Below are positions 47,887-59,403 of a DNA stretch of 64,000 nt, in pieces (within the stretch, counting starts at the first letter, position 1; each line of letters starts with the position of its first letter). This DNA is from Haemaphysalis longicornis (Eukaryota; Arthropoda; Arachnida; Ixodida; Ixodidae): the NCBI GenBank assembly GCA_013339765.2, contig CM023450.1, forward strand, positions 98,508,820-98,572,819, given 5' to 3'. The position numbers were made by a program, and so were the translations under genes. The notes below the pieces were generated by a model. That model saw only the letters and a list, made by a program, of their open reading frames with translations, did no database searches and was not told the DNA's origin.

Positions 47887-48890
47887 TTTTAGAATAGGGG
47901 GCCCAACGCTCTGGGGCCCCCAAGCGTCTTGGGGAGTCGTACTGCGCATGCGCAGAACCCAAGCCGTCCTTGGGGTTTTGGGTTGGCGTCTAGCGAGCAC
48001 GCTATTTTGCGAAATAGCGGGCGCCCCAAAGCTGGAGTTTGCGTTCTTGCGGCGCTCTCGCAGCCAGCGAGACTGCGCGTGACCAAGGCTGAAGCGAAAC
48101 CTGCGGCTCGTTCCTCGACTCACCCGATCAACTACTACGATCGCTGAGCTGAATTTGTATATTCCGCGCGTCGTTCGCAAGAAATGGATAAAGCAGGCAA
48201 TCGTGAAGCGTTTTCCGCCTTCGGAAACAGTCCGCGCACTACGCCGGCCGCGCGTGCCAGTTGGCACACTCAGCGGCTCGAACCGGCTGCAGACCATGGT
48301 AGCAACCACTTGTCGCTGCTCTTCCGAATCAATCTGATCACTAAAAAAGAAGTTACCCATGACGAGAACGTAGGTGTTAGTGTGGTGAAAAAAGTGTACT
48401 AGGGATTGTTATCATGGCTTATTTTAAAAGCGGCGATCAGATATCTGCCGCCGATGCTAAGCCTACGCTGACCGGCCGCGGAGGTTCGGCGATCCGACCG
48501 GTCGCCGCGGTGCGCAGTGCGCCGAGCGGCCGAGAGATGGCGTTACCTGCGCGGAAGCATCGAAACTGGCTACGCAGATGTCTTGGTCACCGATCGCTCA
48601 AACGGCAATTATAGCTGAAATAAAGTTCCGCATGCGACAAAGGGGTTGATAGTGGGGGGAAAAGTTGTGTTACGGATTGTCGTTCGCAGTTGCACAGATA
48701 GCGGCGATCAAATATCCACCAAGATGCTAAGCCTAAAGTTCCCTTTCACCCGATCCGACCCGAGCAACGCAAGACGGTTGCGGGCTGTTGGGGACGCCTC
48801 TCTTCTAAAACTCGCCGCGCGCGAGCGCCTGGCGTTTGGGTTCCCCTAACTTCTTGGGGGCCCCCAACGCCGGCTTCCCCTATTCTAAAA
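47887..48890. mobile_element. GC-rich TIR element, TTTTAGAATAGGGG ends (1.0 kb)
   Basis: The left end TTTTAGAATAGGGGGCCCAA and the complement of the right end TTTTAGAATAGGGGAAGCCG are inverted repeats that continue as GGGGCCCCCAAG segments; the right end contains a perfect 14-bp palindrome TTGGGGGCCCCCAA (48854-48867). Internally AGCGGCGATCAGATATC (48429) recurs as AGCGGCGATCAAATATC (48700), each followed by GATGCTAAGCCTA. A 72-codon frame from ATG at 48184 has no recognised domain. An AAGT flank on each side could be a target duplication but is off by one base. Superfamily unknown. Confidence 0.65.
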
Positions 48891-51414
48891 GTGCGTCATA
48901 TTTCGGACCTATCACTGCTTTTACCCTACTAGGTCGGGGGCAGTCAAGAACAGAACTCTTTTTTTTTTGGAGAATCAACAAGAAGTGCCCGCTACTGCCC
49001 TTTATCGGTCTGAGGCATATGTGCCACAAGGAGCAAAACTTTCCTCGTCTGTTTACCAGGTGCCGCCGAAAAACGCAGGCGCTGACTTAAAAGTCTTGGC
49101 TTATACCTTAACAGTTGCCTTTGATCTCTTGACGCCGCGCCTGCTATAAAAAATGAAGGAACCCATGCCGATCCGAAGGAACACAGCCTGTGCCTACCTA
49201 TACATAGAAAGTGCAGCGAGTGGAGAACTGACAGGCACGCAACCGGCATGGGTAGCCTCTCTTCTCACCTTCGAAAGCAGCGGGCCAGATACGCCGTTCG
49301 AAGCGCGCGCCAAAGTCGTTTCTTCAGCATCTCCCGCCAGCCCCAGACCACCACGCCAGCCTTGTAAACAAAAACACATTCACTCAATCACTCTCTGCCG
49401 AAGTCCTCGAAGATTTTACAAGGCATAAAAGTGTCCTGCTTGTATTTCTATTGAGAGAATAAAAAAAAAAACGGGTTACACCCTGTAGAAACTACGCCAA
49501 GCAACCCACAATAGCAGAATTTATGTCGTGGGAAGTGAGCACCTGCTAGGACGGAGTTGATTGCGATAGCTGATCTCAGGTTCCCCTTTCCCAATCCCCT
49601 CTCCTCCTCCCTTTGAGCTTCAGAAAACTTACCGCGTGGTGTGCTGGCCGTAATGTATAAAACAGGTGGCACAAGAACTTAGAGGCCTGTATATGTATAT
49701 ACACAAGCCACGCCAATGACCTACAAGGTCGGGGGTGGGGGACAAGGTATACGTTATATAAAACCCTTTTTCGCAATCGGGGATCGATTCTTTTTGCATG
49801 CACTTAACTGCAAAGTCGGCGAGTTCCCCGTCAGTAATGCACCGAAGGTTCCGAGGGAACCATGCCTCGAACTAGTACGCCGTCTCTTCAAAACTGCGCA
49901 GACACAGCAAAAAAGAAAGCAACTAACCGGCATTCAAACACGCTGAGTGCGTGATTTTTCATCGACATTAACCCTACTTACAGCTTGCGTAGCTTTCGCG
50001 AAGTTGAATAGTAATACAGCCGTTTATGCGCTTTTCCGAACATCGCATGTTTATTGAAGACATTTTGCCCCTCACATTGCACGCAGGTAAAAGCAGGATA
50101 AGAAAAAGAGGCATAATGATTGCAACTTCACGTTTTTAAGGGAACAGTGCACGGCGTCTGAGAACGGGCGCGACAGCGTTTGCTTTGAGTAACTCACTCA
50201 AATCTCTTGTGCAGCAAATGGCTCCACTCACGCCAGGGGCTTTTCTTCCTTTTCTGGAACCCCCAAATAAACATTCTCACGAACTGCATGCCGTTGCATT
50301 GGCAGTCCTAGGCACCTTCCATAATGACTGCCACACCCCGCAAAGCCCACGCACCGTGCAATTCAGAAACATTTTGTCTGAGGCTGCATCTTGAAGCCTT
50401 TTCAAAGCGTTGCACTTTACGCGAACCGCCAGCGCCCCTTTGTTCCCGCAATGCGCAGCTTTTAAAAATGTAGACTGCAGAAAATAAGTGCTCACGTCTC
50501 CTGCATTACTTATCGATAGGTATTACTATTATTATTATATATTTTTGTTCTCTGAGAGATTATGAGAGTATGTTGAGGAGAGGACGGCTTTGTGTGGGCT
50601 AATGCACAGTTTGGGGAGGCACAATCCTCTGTACTTACTGGCACAATGTCTTGCGCAAGGTGTTCGATGTAGTTAGGGTGGCGAGATTGAGACTACGAGA
50701 TAGTCAAGGAGCCCAAGGAGACCTTTGACGAAAGGTTGGATGTCATCTCTATAAAAGTCCCTGAATAGATGCGAGTTATGCAGTTTCTCAGTTACGTAAA
50801 ATTCCTAGCCGTGAGTAATCGTTTGTCTGGTTTGTTCCAGTCTGTATGTATTGAGCAGCTGGAATTTATTTTTCTGGATGACAATTTATGCCAAGGCGTT
50901 GAGGGGCCAAGCGAATAGCCATGCACGGGAAAGTAGAAAACAGTGAGTTGGGCACACTTGAACGAATGCTGGTAATTAAAAAACTACATCGGTGAGTGGG
51001 CAACCACGCGGTCGAGACGTCAGGGACACGCCTCGTGATGGCTGTGCGCGATAGCCTTTCTGTGTTCGTGCGCGCGTCTGTTGGTCAGTGTTGGTGCGCG
51101 CATGCATGTTTGTGCGAGTGTGCGCGTTTGCTTGTGTGCAATATTAGCCCTTTTCGAACCGATTTTGGGGTCCAGATGGAAAGCAGTTGTTTTGCTTAAA
51201 ACCACCCCAATCAATGTTTTAATAGGAGACCTCTATCAATGTTTTTTTGCGTATTTATGGTTTGTTTGAATGCGCGCAAGTCTTCCTTCGCGCTCAACAA
51301 CGTTTGCCTGTGTGAACTGTGCCACCGACGCTTACAATCCTCCTTGTTCCTAAACATTTGGGGCAGAATTATTATTAGAAGAGACACAGGTCGCATTACT
51401 TGAAACCTGCAACT
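48891..51414. other. Unassigned 2.5 kb
   Basis: No gene recognised. GAGAATAAAAAAAAAAAC at 49455-49472 looks like a polyadenylation signal with an A-tail, but no parent element or gene could be named. An AT-rich (TAT)n stretch lies near 50520-50545. Confidence 0.5.
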
Positions 51415-51990
51415 AAAATGCGACGCATGCGCGCTCGCTCACACACACAAACACACGCACGCACGCACACCACCACGCACACGTTACCACACGCACGCAC
51501 GCACACGCACACACCACGGCACGACAGCACACATCAAACACCACAACGCACTCAACACGTACCCACGCACGCACGCACACACACCGCACACGCATCACCA
51601 CACACACGCAACGCACAGCACACACCGAGCGCACACAGCACTCACGCCACCAGCACCACGCACTGCACACACACACACGCAGCGCGCGCCACACACGACA
51701 CACACACGCACGCACACACACACCCCACACACGCGCGCACGCACACGCACGCACACACACACAGACACACTCGCACACACATATACGCACGCACGCACAC
51801 GCGCACACGCACACGCACACATGCACACACGTACGCGCAAGTGCGCGCACGCGCACGCACCACCCCACACACACACGCACGCACGCACGCACGCACACGA
51901 CACACACACACACACGCACGCACACCACAACCACGCCCCGAGCACGGCAGCCACACCGCACACACACTCTTCTCTCTCTCACGCGCACGC
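51415..51990. repeat. Long CA/CACG-rich tract (575 bp)
   Basis: Almost every dinucleotide is CA or CG with occasional CC, AT or GA breaks; the strand is nearly alternating purine-pyrimidine, a pattern prone to Z-DNA. Frames of 120-204 codons on both strands (His/Thr/Arg-rich or Cys/Val-rich) result only from the absence of stops and are not genes. Confidence 0.93.
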
Positions 51991-52837
51991 ACGCACAGGC
52001 GTGTCGGGCTGTAAGCAGTTCGACCAGATACGCTAATTTCCTTCAATTTGGACACCTTCAGTTGGTGAGCGCCAGCCTTGGCAACCACTGGAATTACTCT
52101 GGGTTCCGCTCCCCCTTCAAAGAAACTTTTAATAGCGGTTTCAGTTGCAAAAAAGTTTGAAACAAATTGCTCCCCGTTCCGAACAGATGGGTTCATTAGA
52201 TGTCAATAATCTCCCGGGGCTCTGTTTCACTACCACCCGCCTTATTTCCCATTGCACGTCACAAGAAGTGGCGCGGCTAGGAGTGCTAAGCGCAGAGCAA
52301 TGAACAGAACGACCACTATGCAGTGTTCTTTCCGTGCCATTAGGCGAGGTGATGCCGCGGCGTGTGATTATGGGAAATGCTGACAAGCCAGCAAAGGGTG
52401 TTCCACTCCGCCTGCCCGCGTATTTCCATTCCCTAAATGGTGCAGAACCGGCATTTTCCACCTGACGTAAAGGTTCATTTAAGCGCGGCGGAGGCTGACG
52501 TCTTTGGCCAGAAACAATCTTATATCAAACTTAGTCTAAAAAATCAAAAAAACATATATTAAATTCACAGGTGAGGCGGGAGAATTATTGTTTACGTAAA
52601 AAGAAAGTGATTTTATCAAGTTAAAAAATGCACATGCACTATATGCTGTTTAGGTACCGCGTGGCGACACGGGAAGTACGGCAGGCGATGAAAAAAGAAA
52701 AAAAAAGTTGATAAAGCAAAGTTAAAAGTAGGGTTAGTCATCATGGTAAATGGCTAAAGAGTAATTCATACTGTTTGGAAATCTTGAAGGTGAGCTAACA
52801 CCACGTAAACAAGGGTTTCCTGTTTCCATTACATAGA
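51991..52837. other. Unassigned sequence
   Basis: No gene or repeat family recognised; A-rich near 52540-52720. Confidence 0.5.
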
Positions 52838-52920
52838 CAGGGGCCAGGGATGGGAATCGAATATCCGACTTCCTTCCCAGTGGCGGAACGGCTTAGAAAC
52901 TGAGCTGGCGCTGCGCGCGT
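52838..52920 (-). mobile_element. tRNA-like SINE head, minus strand
   Basis: Read on the minus strand, CCAGCTCAGTTTCTAAGCCG (A-box region) is followed at tRNA spacing by GATATTCGATTCCC (B-box). The body CCCTGTCTATGTAATGG runs to lower coordinates. It lacks a tRNA acceptor pairing and is best read as a SINE head, possibly of the same family as 21355-21430. Confidence 0.55.
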
Positions 52921-53944
52921 GTTGCGTAAGCTTTTCTTCATATCTTTTGGTACTTAATTGATGTGCCAGGTCCTGGGGCTGTTAGTGATAGTTACCACAC
53001 CCCAACGCAATCGCACAGTCGATCAAGCCTTGCCTCAGCCTTCCGCTTTTCTGAAATATAACATGCAAGTAGCAGGTTGTAAACGGCGGGAGTAATCTCT
53101 TCCCGCACTTGCGTTCCAGATAGACGAACACAGACGAAGACAACTGAGCAAAGGGGGACCAGCTGATTTCGACCGGATAATGCGCGCAAAGAGGGGCAAA
53201 AATTAGGACCTCTGTTGGGAAATCTAGGCTTTCCAATAGCAGCTGCCTGTTCTGTGCACAGTTCGAACGGGTGAATAGAGTCGGTAGGGACCGAAGAATA
53301 GAAAGGGGAACCTCGCTATTGAACTACGCGGGGCCACAAAAGAAAACTGAACTGGCGGCGCTCTTTTCAAACGTGGGGACCTGTTTTGCATTATTGACAA
53401 CCACTGCTAGTTGTTCGCAGGGAGCCTGGCAGTCCAGGAGAGTTGGCCGGTACCCTCGGTCTCCATTTTGCTTTTTTGTTCTACGCTGCGTATCATTTTT
53501 ACGCCACCCGCCCGAAAATAAAGAGGAGTTGCCTTTTGTACTTCAATCGATAAACCGATACGTGAGCGTTCATGCGTGTCTCGGTGGCCGCTTCCGGTTC
53601 GATTCAAGCCATAGAGTTTCTCAGCTTGGTTCAGCCGGTGTTGGGCTGATTGCCTCGGCTGAGATAATGGGCTTAACGGAGATAACAACGCTGCCAATAA
53701 AGTAAGCCAGCTCTTCCCTTAGATTGCATCTTTTTACGCCTTTGTGAGCTGTACACCGGCGCTCGATATGCTGAATGCAACGTACCTTGCATGACCGCTG
53801 GCAAGTTCTTCGGAATTTTCTAATGCAACATAACACACAGTTTATGTTCATATTTTATTCATAAACCGCCAAGGTCAGATGGTGTGTTCAAGTTATATTC
53901 ATGAACCGCCACGGTCCGACGCTGAGACATCGAGCAGCGCCAAC
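52921..53944. other. Unassigned sequence
   Basis: No assignable gene; a 144-codon plus-strand frame at 53271-53705 has no recognisable feature. Confidence 0.45.
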
Positions 53945-54110
53945 TCTATTTATTATTTATTTATTTATTTAATTATTTATTTATTTATTTATTACTGCCA
54001 GTTTCATCGCAGACCAGAGCAGCTGGGTTTGCATGTTTTACAAACGTGTAACGCACAAATACAGCACAGCGCAGGGTTAAGCATTAGCCCTGTTTACCAC
54101 CACTTCACCT
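53945..54110 (-). mobile_element. LINE 3' end with (TAAA)n tail
   Basis: On the minus strand a short unique stretch ending in ACTGGCAGTAATAAATAAAT runs into a (TAAA)n array of about 12 units. This resembles CR1/L2-like LINE tails in ticks (a CTGCAG/ACTGGCAG stretch before ATAAATAAAT). No coding sequence remains. Confidence 0.4.
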
Positions 54111-54701
54111 TGGTGTGGTGGGCAGCGTTAAATAATAAATGAACTAGTTTCGCTCGCGGTTGCACAGCGCTAACAAACAAGTTTTGCCTATAGCACGTCC
54201 GGAAAATCATCCTGAAATGTTTAATAACGCGAAAAAAAAAGGGCTCCATGACACTTCTTTACGTCGCGGCTCACCAGAGTGGCGGCGATGGCGGGCGCTT
54301 TTTAATTTTTTTTTTTTACAGAAGTGTGGGGCTATGGGATATATATGACTGATCGTAAACCGCCATTTCAATTTTTCTTCTGACTCGTAACGCAGCAAAT
54401 AATTGCACTTTTTATGCCCCCAAAAGAAGATAGTTATTTGCTGTGAATTTTCAGAGGGCAGCGTTTGTTGGTTTTCTATGAGCTCGATTTCGGCCCAGAC
54501 GGCATGCTCGAATACAATTCATGGGCAAGTGTACTTGCAATCCGCCCAGGTGAGAATCGGTGGGCCACCAGGCTAACAGAATCTCTGCTTGTAAATGGGA
54601 TAGGAGCAGGGGAAGGCCATTAACTCGACTAAGGGACGAAAAAAATGGCCTCGTATCAGCTCAATTTGCTGCAAATGTTGTCAGAAGATAATCTTCAGCC
54701 A
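54111..54701. other. Unassigned sequence
   Basis: No gene or repeat recognised, apart from A and T runs near 54231 and 54306. Confidence 0.5.
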
Positions 54702-55315
54702 GTGGTGGTGGTGGTGGTTTATTAGAAAGGAGGAAAGAGAAAACAGCTGGGGATATTTTTGAACTCAGCGGGGAGTTCACCCTCATGCAACCCAGTACAG
54801 GGAAGGGGAGGGCGGGTTTCAAAGGATAGGAAGGGAGAAAAGAAAGAGGAGAGAGGGAGGAGAGTGGGGGACTGTGTCTATGTCGCGTTCGTCTTGTTCA
54901 AGGCTCGACGGCTACAAACGCTGCGCTAGTCCTGTCACGACCAGGAAGTTGAGTAAGGGTTGGAAGACCCCCCGTCGCATGGCGTCCGGTCCCGTGGGGA
55001 ACACGAAGCCTTCCAGCTTCTGGCTTGGTGCACCGAGTCGGTGGAGTGCGGCCCGGAGGTCATCCCTCGTGGTCTCATGCTGGCGGCAAGAGGACAGTAA
55101 GTGGTCGAGTGTCTCGGACTCTGGGCAGTCGGCGCAGGTTGGGGTCGCCCGGCGGCCCTGGTGGTGCAGGCGGGCTCCACGTTGCAGCAATTAAGCCGCG
55201 GGTAGGATGCGTCCGGGACAGGACACGTGGGGCGGGGCCTCCACCACTCGGGCCAGGATAGTCCTTGCAGCGTCGAATGACACCACATCCCGGCAGGCTG
55301 GGACCCCTGCCTGCC
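54702..55315 (-). mobile_element. Non-LTR retrotransposon 3' fragment with (ACC)n tail
   Basis: This is a minus-strand LINE relic made of the last ~130 ORF codons, a ~200-base 3' untranslated region and CTAATAAACCACCACCACCA at the end. The fragment starts where the dispersed block at 55316 begins, so its 5' truncation or a rearrangement point is there. Confidence 0.75.
54912..55310 (-). pseudogene. LINE ORF2 C-terminal domain
   Basis: The minus-strand frame reads CADCPESETLDHLLSSC, a C-x2-C-x7-H-x4-C arrangement that follows the RNase H or reverse transcriptase region in R1/Jockey-like LINEs. It continues as DDLRAALHRLG and ends LLNFLVVTGLAQRL before a stop; a terminal LLxFLxxTGLxxRL is usual for these proteins. 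Upstream codons (ARTILARVVEAPPHVSCPGR) are cut off by a stop after LPAA. Only the extreme C-terminus is present, so no activity is expected. Confidence 0.8.
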
Positions 55316-55779
55316 CTGCCACGTAAATGCCTTTCTTCTTTCCCCCATCCATCTGTCCTGCTCTTCTTTCCCCGTTTCGCTCGTCCCACAATAAGCACGG
55401 AGTAAATTCGCTAAAGTCAATTCAATTTCCGCTCGTTCCACTGCTATCGCGCCATCTGTCGTAACCTTTCATTACTGTTGAACAGGCGGTCCAAGCTTGT
55501 CGCGTGTTCGCTCTATTTCCGGGTAAAAATACAGCGCGTATCTTTTTATTTGCTATCGGAAAAATCAAGCAGCCATGTGTGTTCAATAACAATAAGACTG
55601 CGAATACTGCTTATTTGCTGATGCGCTGCCTCAAGTATGCCTAATGTTTTCTGTTTCCTGAGCAATGTTGAGAAGTATGAAGTGTATTTCCAGATTTCGT
55701 GCTTCAGAAAGGCTTGCCTATATAAACTTTTTGCTCAAGTATTCCTTTAACTTTTTGCTGAAAGGCTGAACCGAGGGTA

Positions 55780-55862
<83 letters not shown>

Positions 55863-55935
55863 GAGGCAGGCGGACGGACAGAACATTTTCGGGTTTAAGT
55901 AGCCTAAGAAGGACTTGTCTTTAATAGAGAGATTC
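55316..55935 (+). repeat. Dispersed repeat block, copy 2 (~620 bp)
   Basis: Second copy of the block at 35254-36015, in the same orientation, with the same order of landmarks and an ACAG array at its end. Its array is a nearly perfect (ACAG)20 at 55779-55862, compared with the interrupted one in the other copy. No ORF or terminal repeat was identified. Confidence 0.8.
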
Positions 55936-57167
55936 AGTTGCAAAGAATAAACAGGGGCAGTGCAGGACAGGGGCGGTTGAAGTTTGATAGGATAGGCCTT
56001 CGTCCTGCCGACGGCCTAAAGATGATGACATATCTGATGCTCTCTCTCTCTGTGAATAAAGAAAACACTCCGGCCAATTTATTTTGCATACGCCCACTAT
56101 TTTCTTGCTCCAGCGTAGTTAACCTCTCACAAAGCATTTCCCCATTCTCGAAGGCAGGGGTGCAGGCAGCCCTTGTGAAGCTTGAAGCGCCCACGTGAAA
56201 AGAAGCAGCGCTGATTGCACTAGCCGCCGTTCAATGCCATCACGCTTTCAGGCGCAACCCCATGAAGCTATTTTGTCCAGTGACGCGACGTGCGACACCA
56301 GTATAATAACCCTGACGACAAGATCGTGCTGTCGCTAGGGGTTGCCGTCGCTTTCTTATGTCGGTTTGCTCCGTCCTGGCTTGACAGAAAACTTCGCTTG
56401 TCACCCAACAACGTAATTACGTATCGTCGCGTCGTTTTGTCGCGTCGCTGGTAAGAATCGCTTCATTGGTTACGCCTTCAACATACTGCTGTCGTCCATC
56501 GCGACGCTCGCAAAAATCGCTTCGTGTGGTTGCGCCTTTACAGGTAGGGTTTGCTCAATTTCTTTTTATCTGTGTTTATAGTTCGTACTGGTAAAGGAAG
56601 GTTGTCGTGACTGAGTCACTGACTAATTCATCATCGCCTTACGTGAACTGCCGGCCTTCAAGAGATTTGAAATTTGGGAAGGACATTGTTTTGCTGACGT
56701 GGAATCTCTCTCCCCGTGGCACAGAGCTCCCTGAGACGTTCAACTGGAGGCGCAACGGCGTAAGATTGTTCACTATTGCTTCCCTATTAACACTTCACCC
56801 ATTTGCTCCCCCGCCCATTCTAGTTTCCCCATTTACTTATAAGTGCTTATGTGACCCCTAGAATTCCAGCTTCATTTAATTTATAGGGTCATTAATGTTT
56901 ATAATTTTATAGGCAGAACAAATCACTGCATATCAACTCTTACCCATTCCACAGTTCCTACTTTTTAAATCGGTTTCTCTTTTTCACGCCGCTGGGTCGA
57001 TGCCAATCCCGCTTCTACTTACGTCGCTAGGAATAGGCGTGATGTGTTCTTTCATTTCAAGTGCACTAGTTGCTTGCACGCGACGTCTGCTTTAAATCGT
57101 ACTCGGCTTATACGCTGGAGCAGCTGCATCTAGACTGCGAGGTGCACCGTGGGCTACGGATGAATTT
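55936..57167. other. Unassigned sequence with a short tandem duplication
   Basis: A 41-42-base unit (TCGCGTCGCTGGTAAGAATC... at 56440-56480) recurs diverged at 56499-56540. Nothing else was recognised. Confidence 0.5.
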
Positions 57168-57425
57168 TAACCCACCCTGGTGGTGGTGGAACGCAATTTA
57201 TTTGCCTTTACAAGGGGGTCGGGGGTTGGGGAGAGGAAGCCCAGACTCCGGCTCAGGGGAATCCGAGTGCCATGGACGCGGCTGGTTATTTATGATTTCC
57301 CGAAGTCACTTATACGCGTAGGCCCCTTTTCCATCAGAAAGGCAGCTGCCGCAACCTGGATGTCGAGCCGGTGACCTCGAGCTCAGAAGGACACCTCTAT
57401 AGGGACCGGGCAGCTGGACGGGTGG
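57168..57425 (-). mobile_element. Diverged Ruka-like SINE, minus strand
   Basis: Read on the minus strand, TTCTGAGCTCGAGGTCACCG then GCTCGACATCC (B-box), GCGGCAGCTGCCTTTCTGAT and GTGACTTCGG align with the SINE at 4191-4400 in order and spacing. The A-box is decayed. The tail is (CCA)n rather than (AATC)n, and the body is rearranged after the GACTTCGG landmark. Confidence 0.65.
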
Positions 57426-57617
57426 CGCCATCACTCGGCGCTCCCTTCGTTAGTGGAATGAGCCGGGGCAGTGGACTACGCACTCCCGTTGATTTTTCCG
57501 TGTTTGCTTCGGTTCTTTAAATGTTTTGGTGGTGTTGTGGGCGGATATGTGTGGCGAAACAAAGTCTTGACAGATGTGCTGGGTTCTTATAAGCAATGAC
57601 GGCTACGAAGACTTGTC

Positions 57618-57874
57618 GGACGCTTCTATAGTTGGGTACAGGCTACAATGAACATGGGTGCTTTTTGCAGCGATCTACGCTTGGCTCCACCCGATCTGAG
57701 TATGAATAAAACTACTATTATTAGTATTCACTTCTTCCTAAATGCTCTAACGGACAGGTAAATTTTTTGGACGCTTCTAAGTTAAGGAATGGGCTACATT
57801 GCCATGAGCGCTTATTACTGCGCCCTGCGCCTGGCTACGCGCGGCCTGAGTAGGAATAAAATTATTAATATATT
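57618..57874 (+). repeat. Two tandem ~151-bp diverged units
   Basis: GGACGCTTCTATAGTTGGGT at 57618 and GGACGCTTCTAAGTTAAGGA at 57769 start two aligned units. Both end with a CTGAGTANGAATAAAA stretch and an AT-rich ACTATTATTAGTATT-like segment. The AATAAAA in each suggests duplicated 3' ends of a transcript or retroelement; this is inference. Confidence 0.75.
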
Positions 57875-59403
57875 AGTCTTTATTTCGGCCATTTTAAATT
57901 ATCTTCGCTGGTTTCAATGACTACGGTTTCCACACCAGCCTTGACAATGGGATACCTCGATTCATGTGCTTTGAAGAGAAAGGCACATCGATATCGATTA
58001 CCGTGTGGCCGTGGAAACGTTGCGGCTGTTAACACTTTCTTTCTGCACCCGTGAACCTTGTGGCTTCAGTTTTGGTGAGCGGCACTGTGACCACATTGGA
58101 GACTGAAAGACGAAGCGGAACTCCCAAGTTTGTAGTGGTCGTTTTATCAAGAGCCGAGGTTATTCAGCCAAACAACAGCTCGAGCTACAAACCATCCCCC
58201 TTCCGCTTCCCGTTCAACCACCTGCGTGGAATAAACCGATAGTTAAAAAATGGGGCAATATTAACGTCAGCCCGTGTTTTTCAATGCCTAAGTATTCTTT
58301 GCCGGGCTCCTAAAAAATCGTGTAACGCCTTCTGAAGAAACCAAAAACGCGCGATTAGTTGCCTCAAATAGGGGTGCATCAGCCCGAGTCCTCCAGCACA
58401 GACGCATTTCCAGCACGCTGGAAGCAGTTAGGATGTAGAGAGGGGTGTATGGGCGTGCACAATTAAACAGAAAAATCATCCAGCCCTCCGGCTAACGGCG
58501 ACGATGGTTGAACGCGAAGCTTTCTTCGTGCGGAATGAATGGGAAGGGTCAAAGTCAAAGACGCTGCGATCAAAAGACCAAACTGCGTGCTGGTCAAATT
58601 CAGAGCTCAACTAGTAAAACTTTAAATCCAGAAGGCAACCAAGGAAACTCACACGAGAAAGCTTTGCGATAAACCATCATCGTCGTTAGACGGAGGAGTG
58701 CATGATTTTTCAAGCGTAGGTGGCAGCTTGTAAAACTTGACCGCAGCATTCAGTCATGAAACTGAGGGCAGGTTTTTGGCACCTTCCTGTCTATCGTCCT
58801 TTACACACGCAGGAATTGTTATTCTTTTTGAAAAACCATTTACCAACTAGCCAGCAACCATTGCAAGTCTTGTAAAGCACTGCTTTTCCACGGCAAGCAA
58901 TAGCGTCCTACTATATATAGTGCGATATTTATTCTGTAAACGATTCCCGGAGACTGTAGTAAGCGTATTTGTGTGAAATTAAACACGTTTCTACCGAAGT
59001 TAATGAAGTTACGGAGCGTCGTACATCACAATTTTTATTTTGGGGAAAATCTTGGAAGGCACCCGCCAACTTTGTTTTTCTCTTGTGCGCGACGCCGTTT
59101 CGTCATCAACTGCCAAAGGCCACCGCCGCAGCGTTCCTGGATCGGCTCCACACACCAGCTTTGTAGGAGCATTTATCTGCAATTTATTCCTCGATACGCC
59201 CACTACATGGGGGCACGAAAAATTTGCACGTAGGAACGGACTTGCACATCCAGCTTGACATCCAGCTTGGCGCGTTGAGCGTCGTCTGCTATTGGTAATT
59301 ACTGAGTATGGGCGTAAATCACACACTTGGCATGCCTCGTAAAGGTCACCTCCACGCTCAAGATTTACCTATCTGAAAAACTCCTTGTGGTTATCTACGT
59401 TTT
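57875..59403. other. Unassigned sequence
   Basis: No gene or repeat family recognised; a 105-codon minus-strand frame at 59009-59326 has no features. Confidence 0.45.

Noticed and set aside
51400..52196. Long frames (up to 204 codons) on both strands
   Set aside because: They consist of His/Thr/Arg or Cys/Val repeats encoded by the CA/CACG tract and continue only because the repeat lacks stops.
56278..56450. A 173-bp hAT-like MITE
   Set aside because: Ends CAGTGACGCGAC/GTCGCGTCGCTG are short and imperfect, and the flanking 8-mers do not match.
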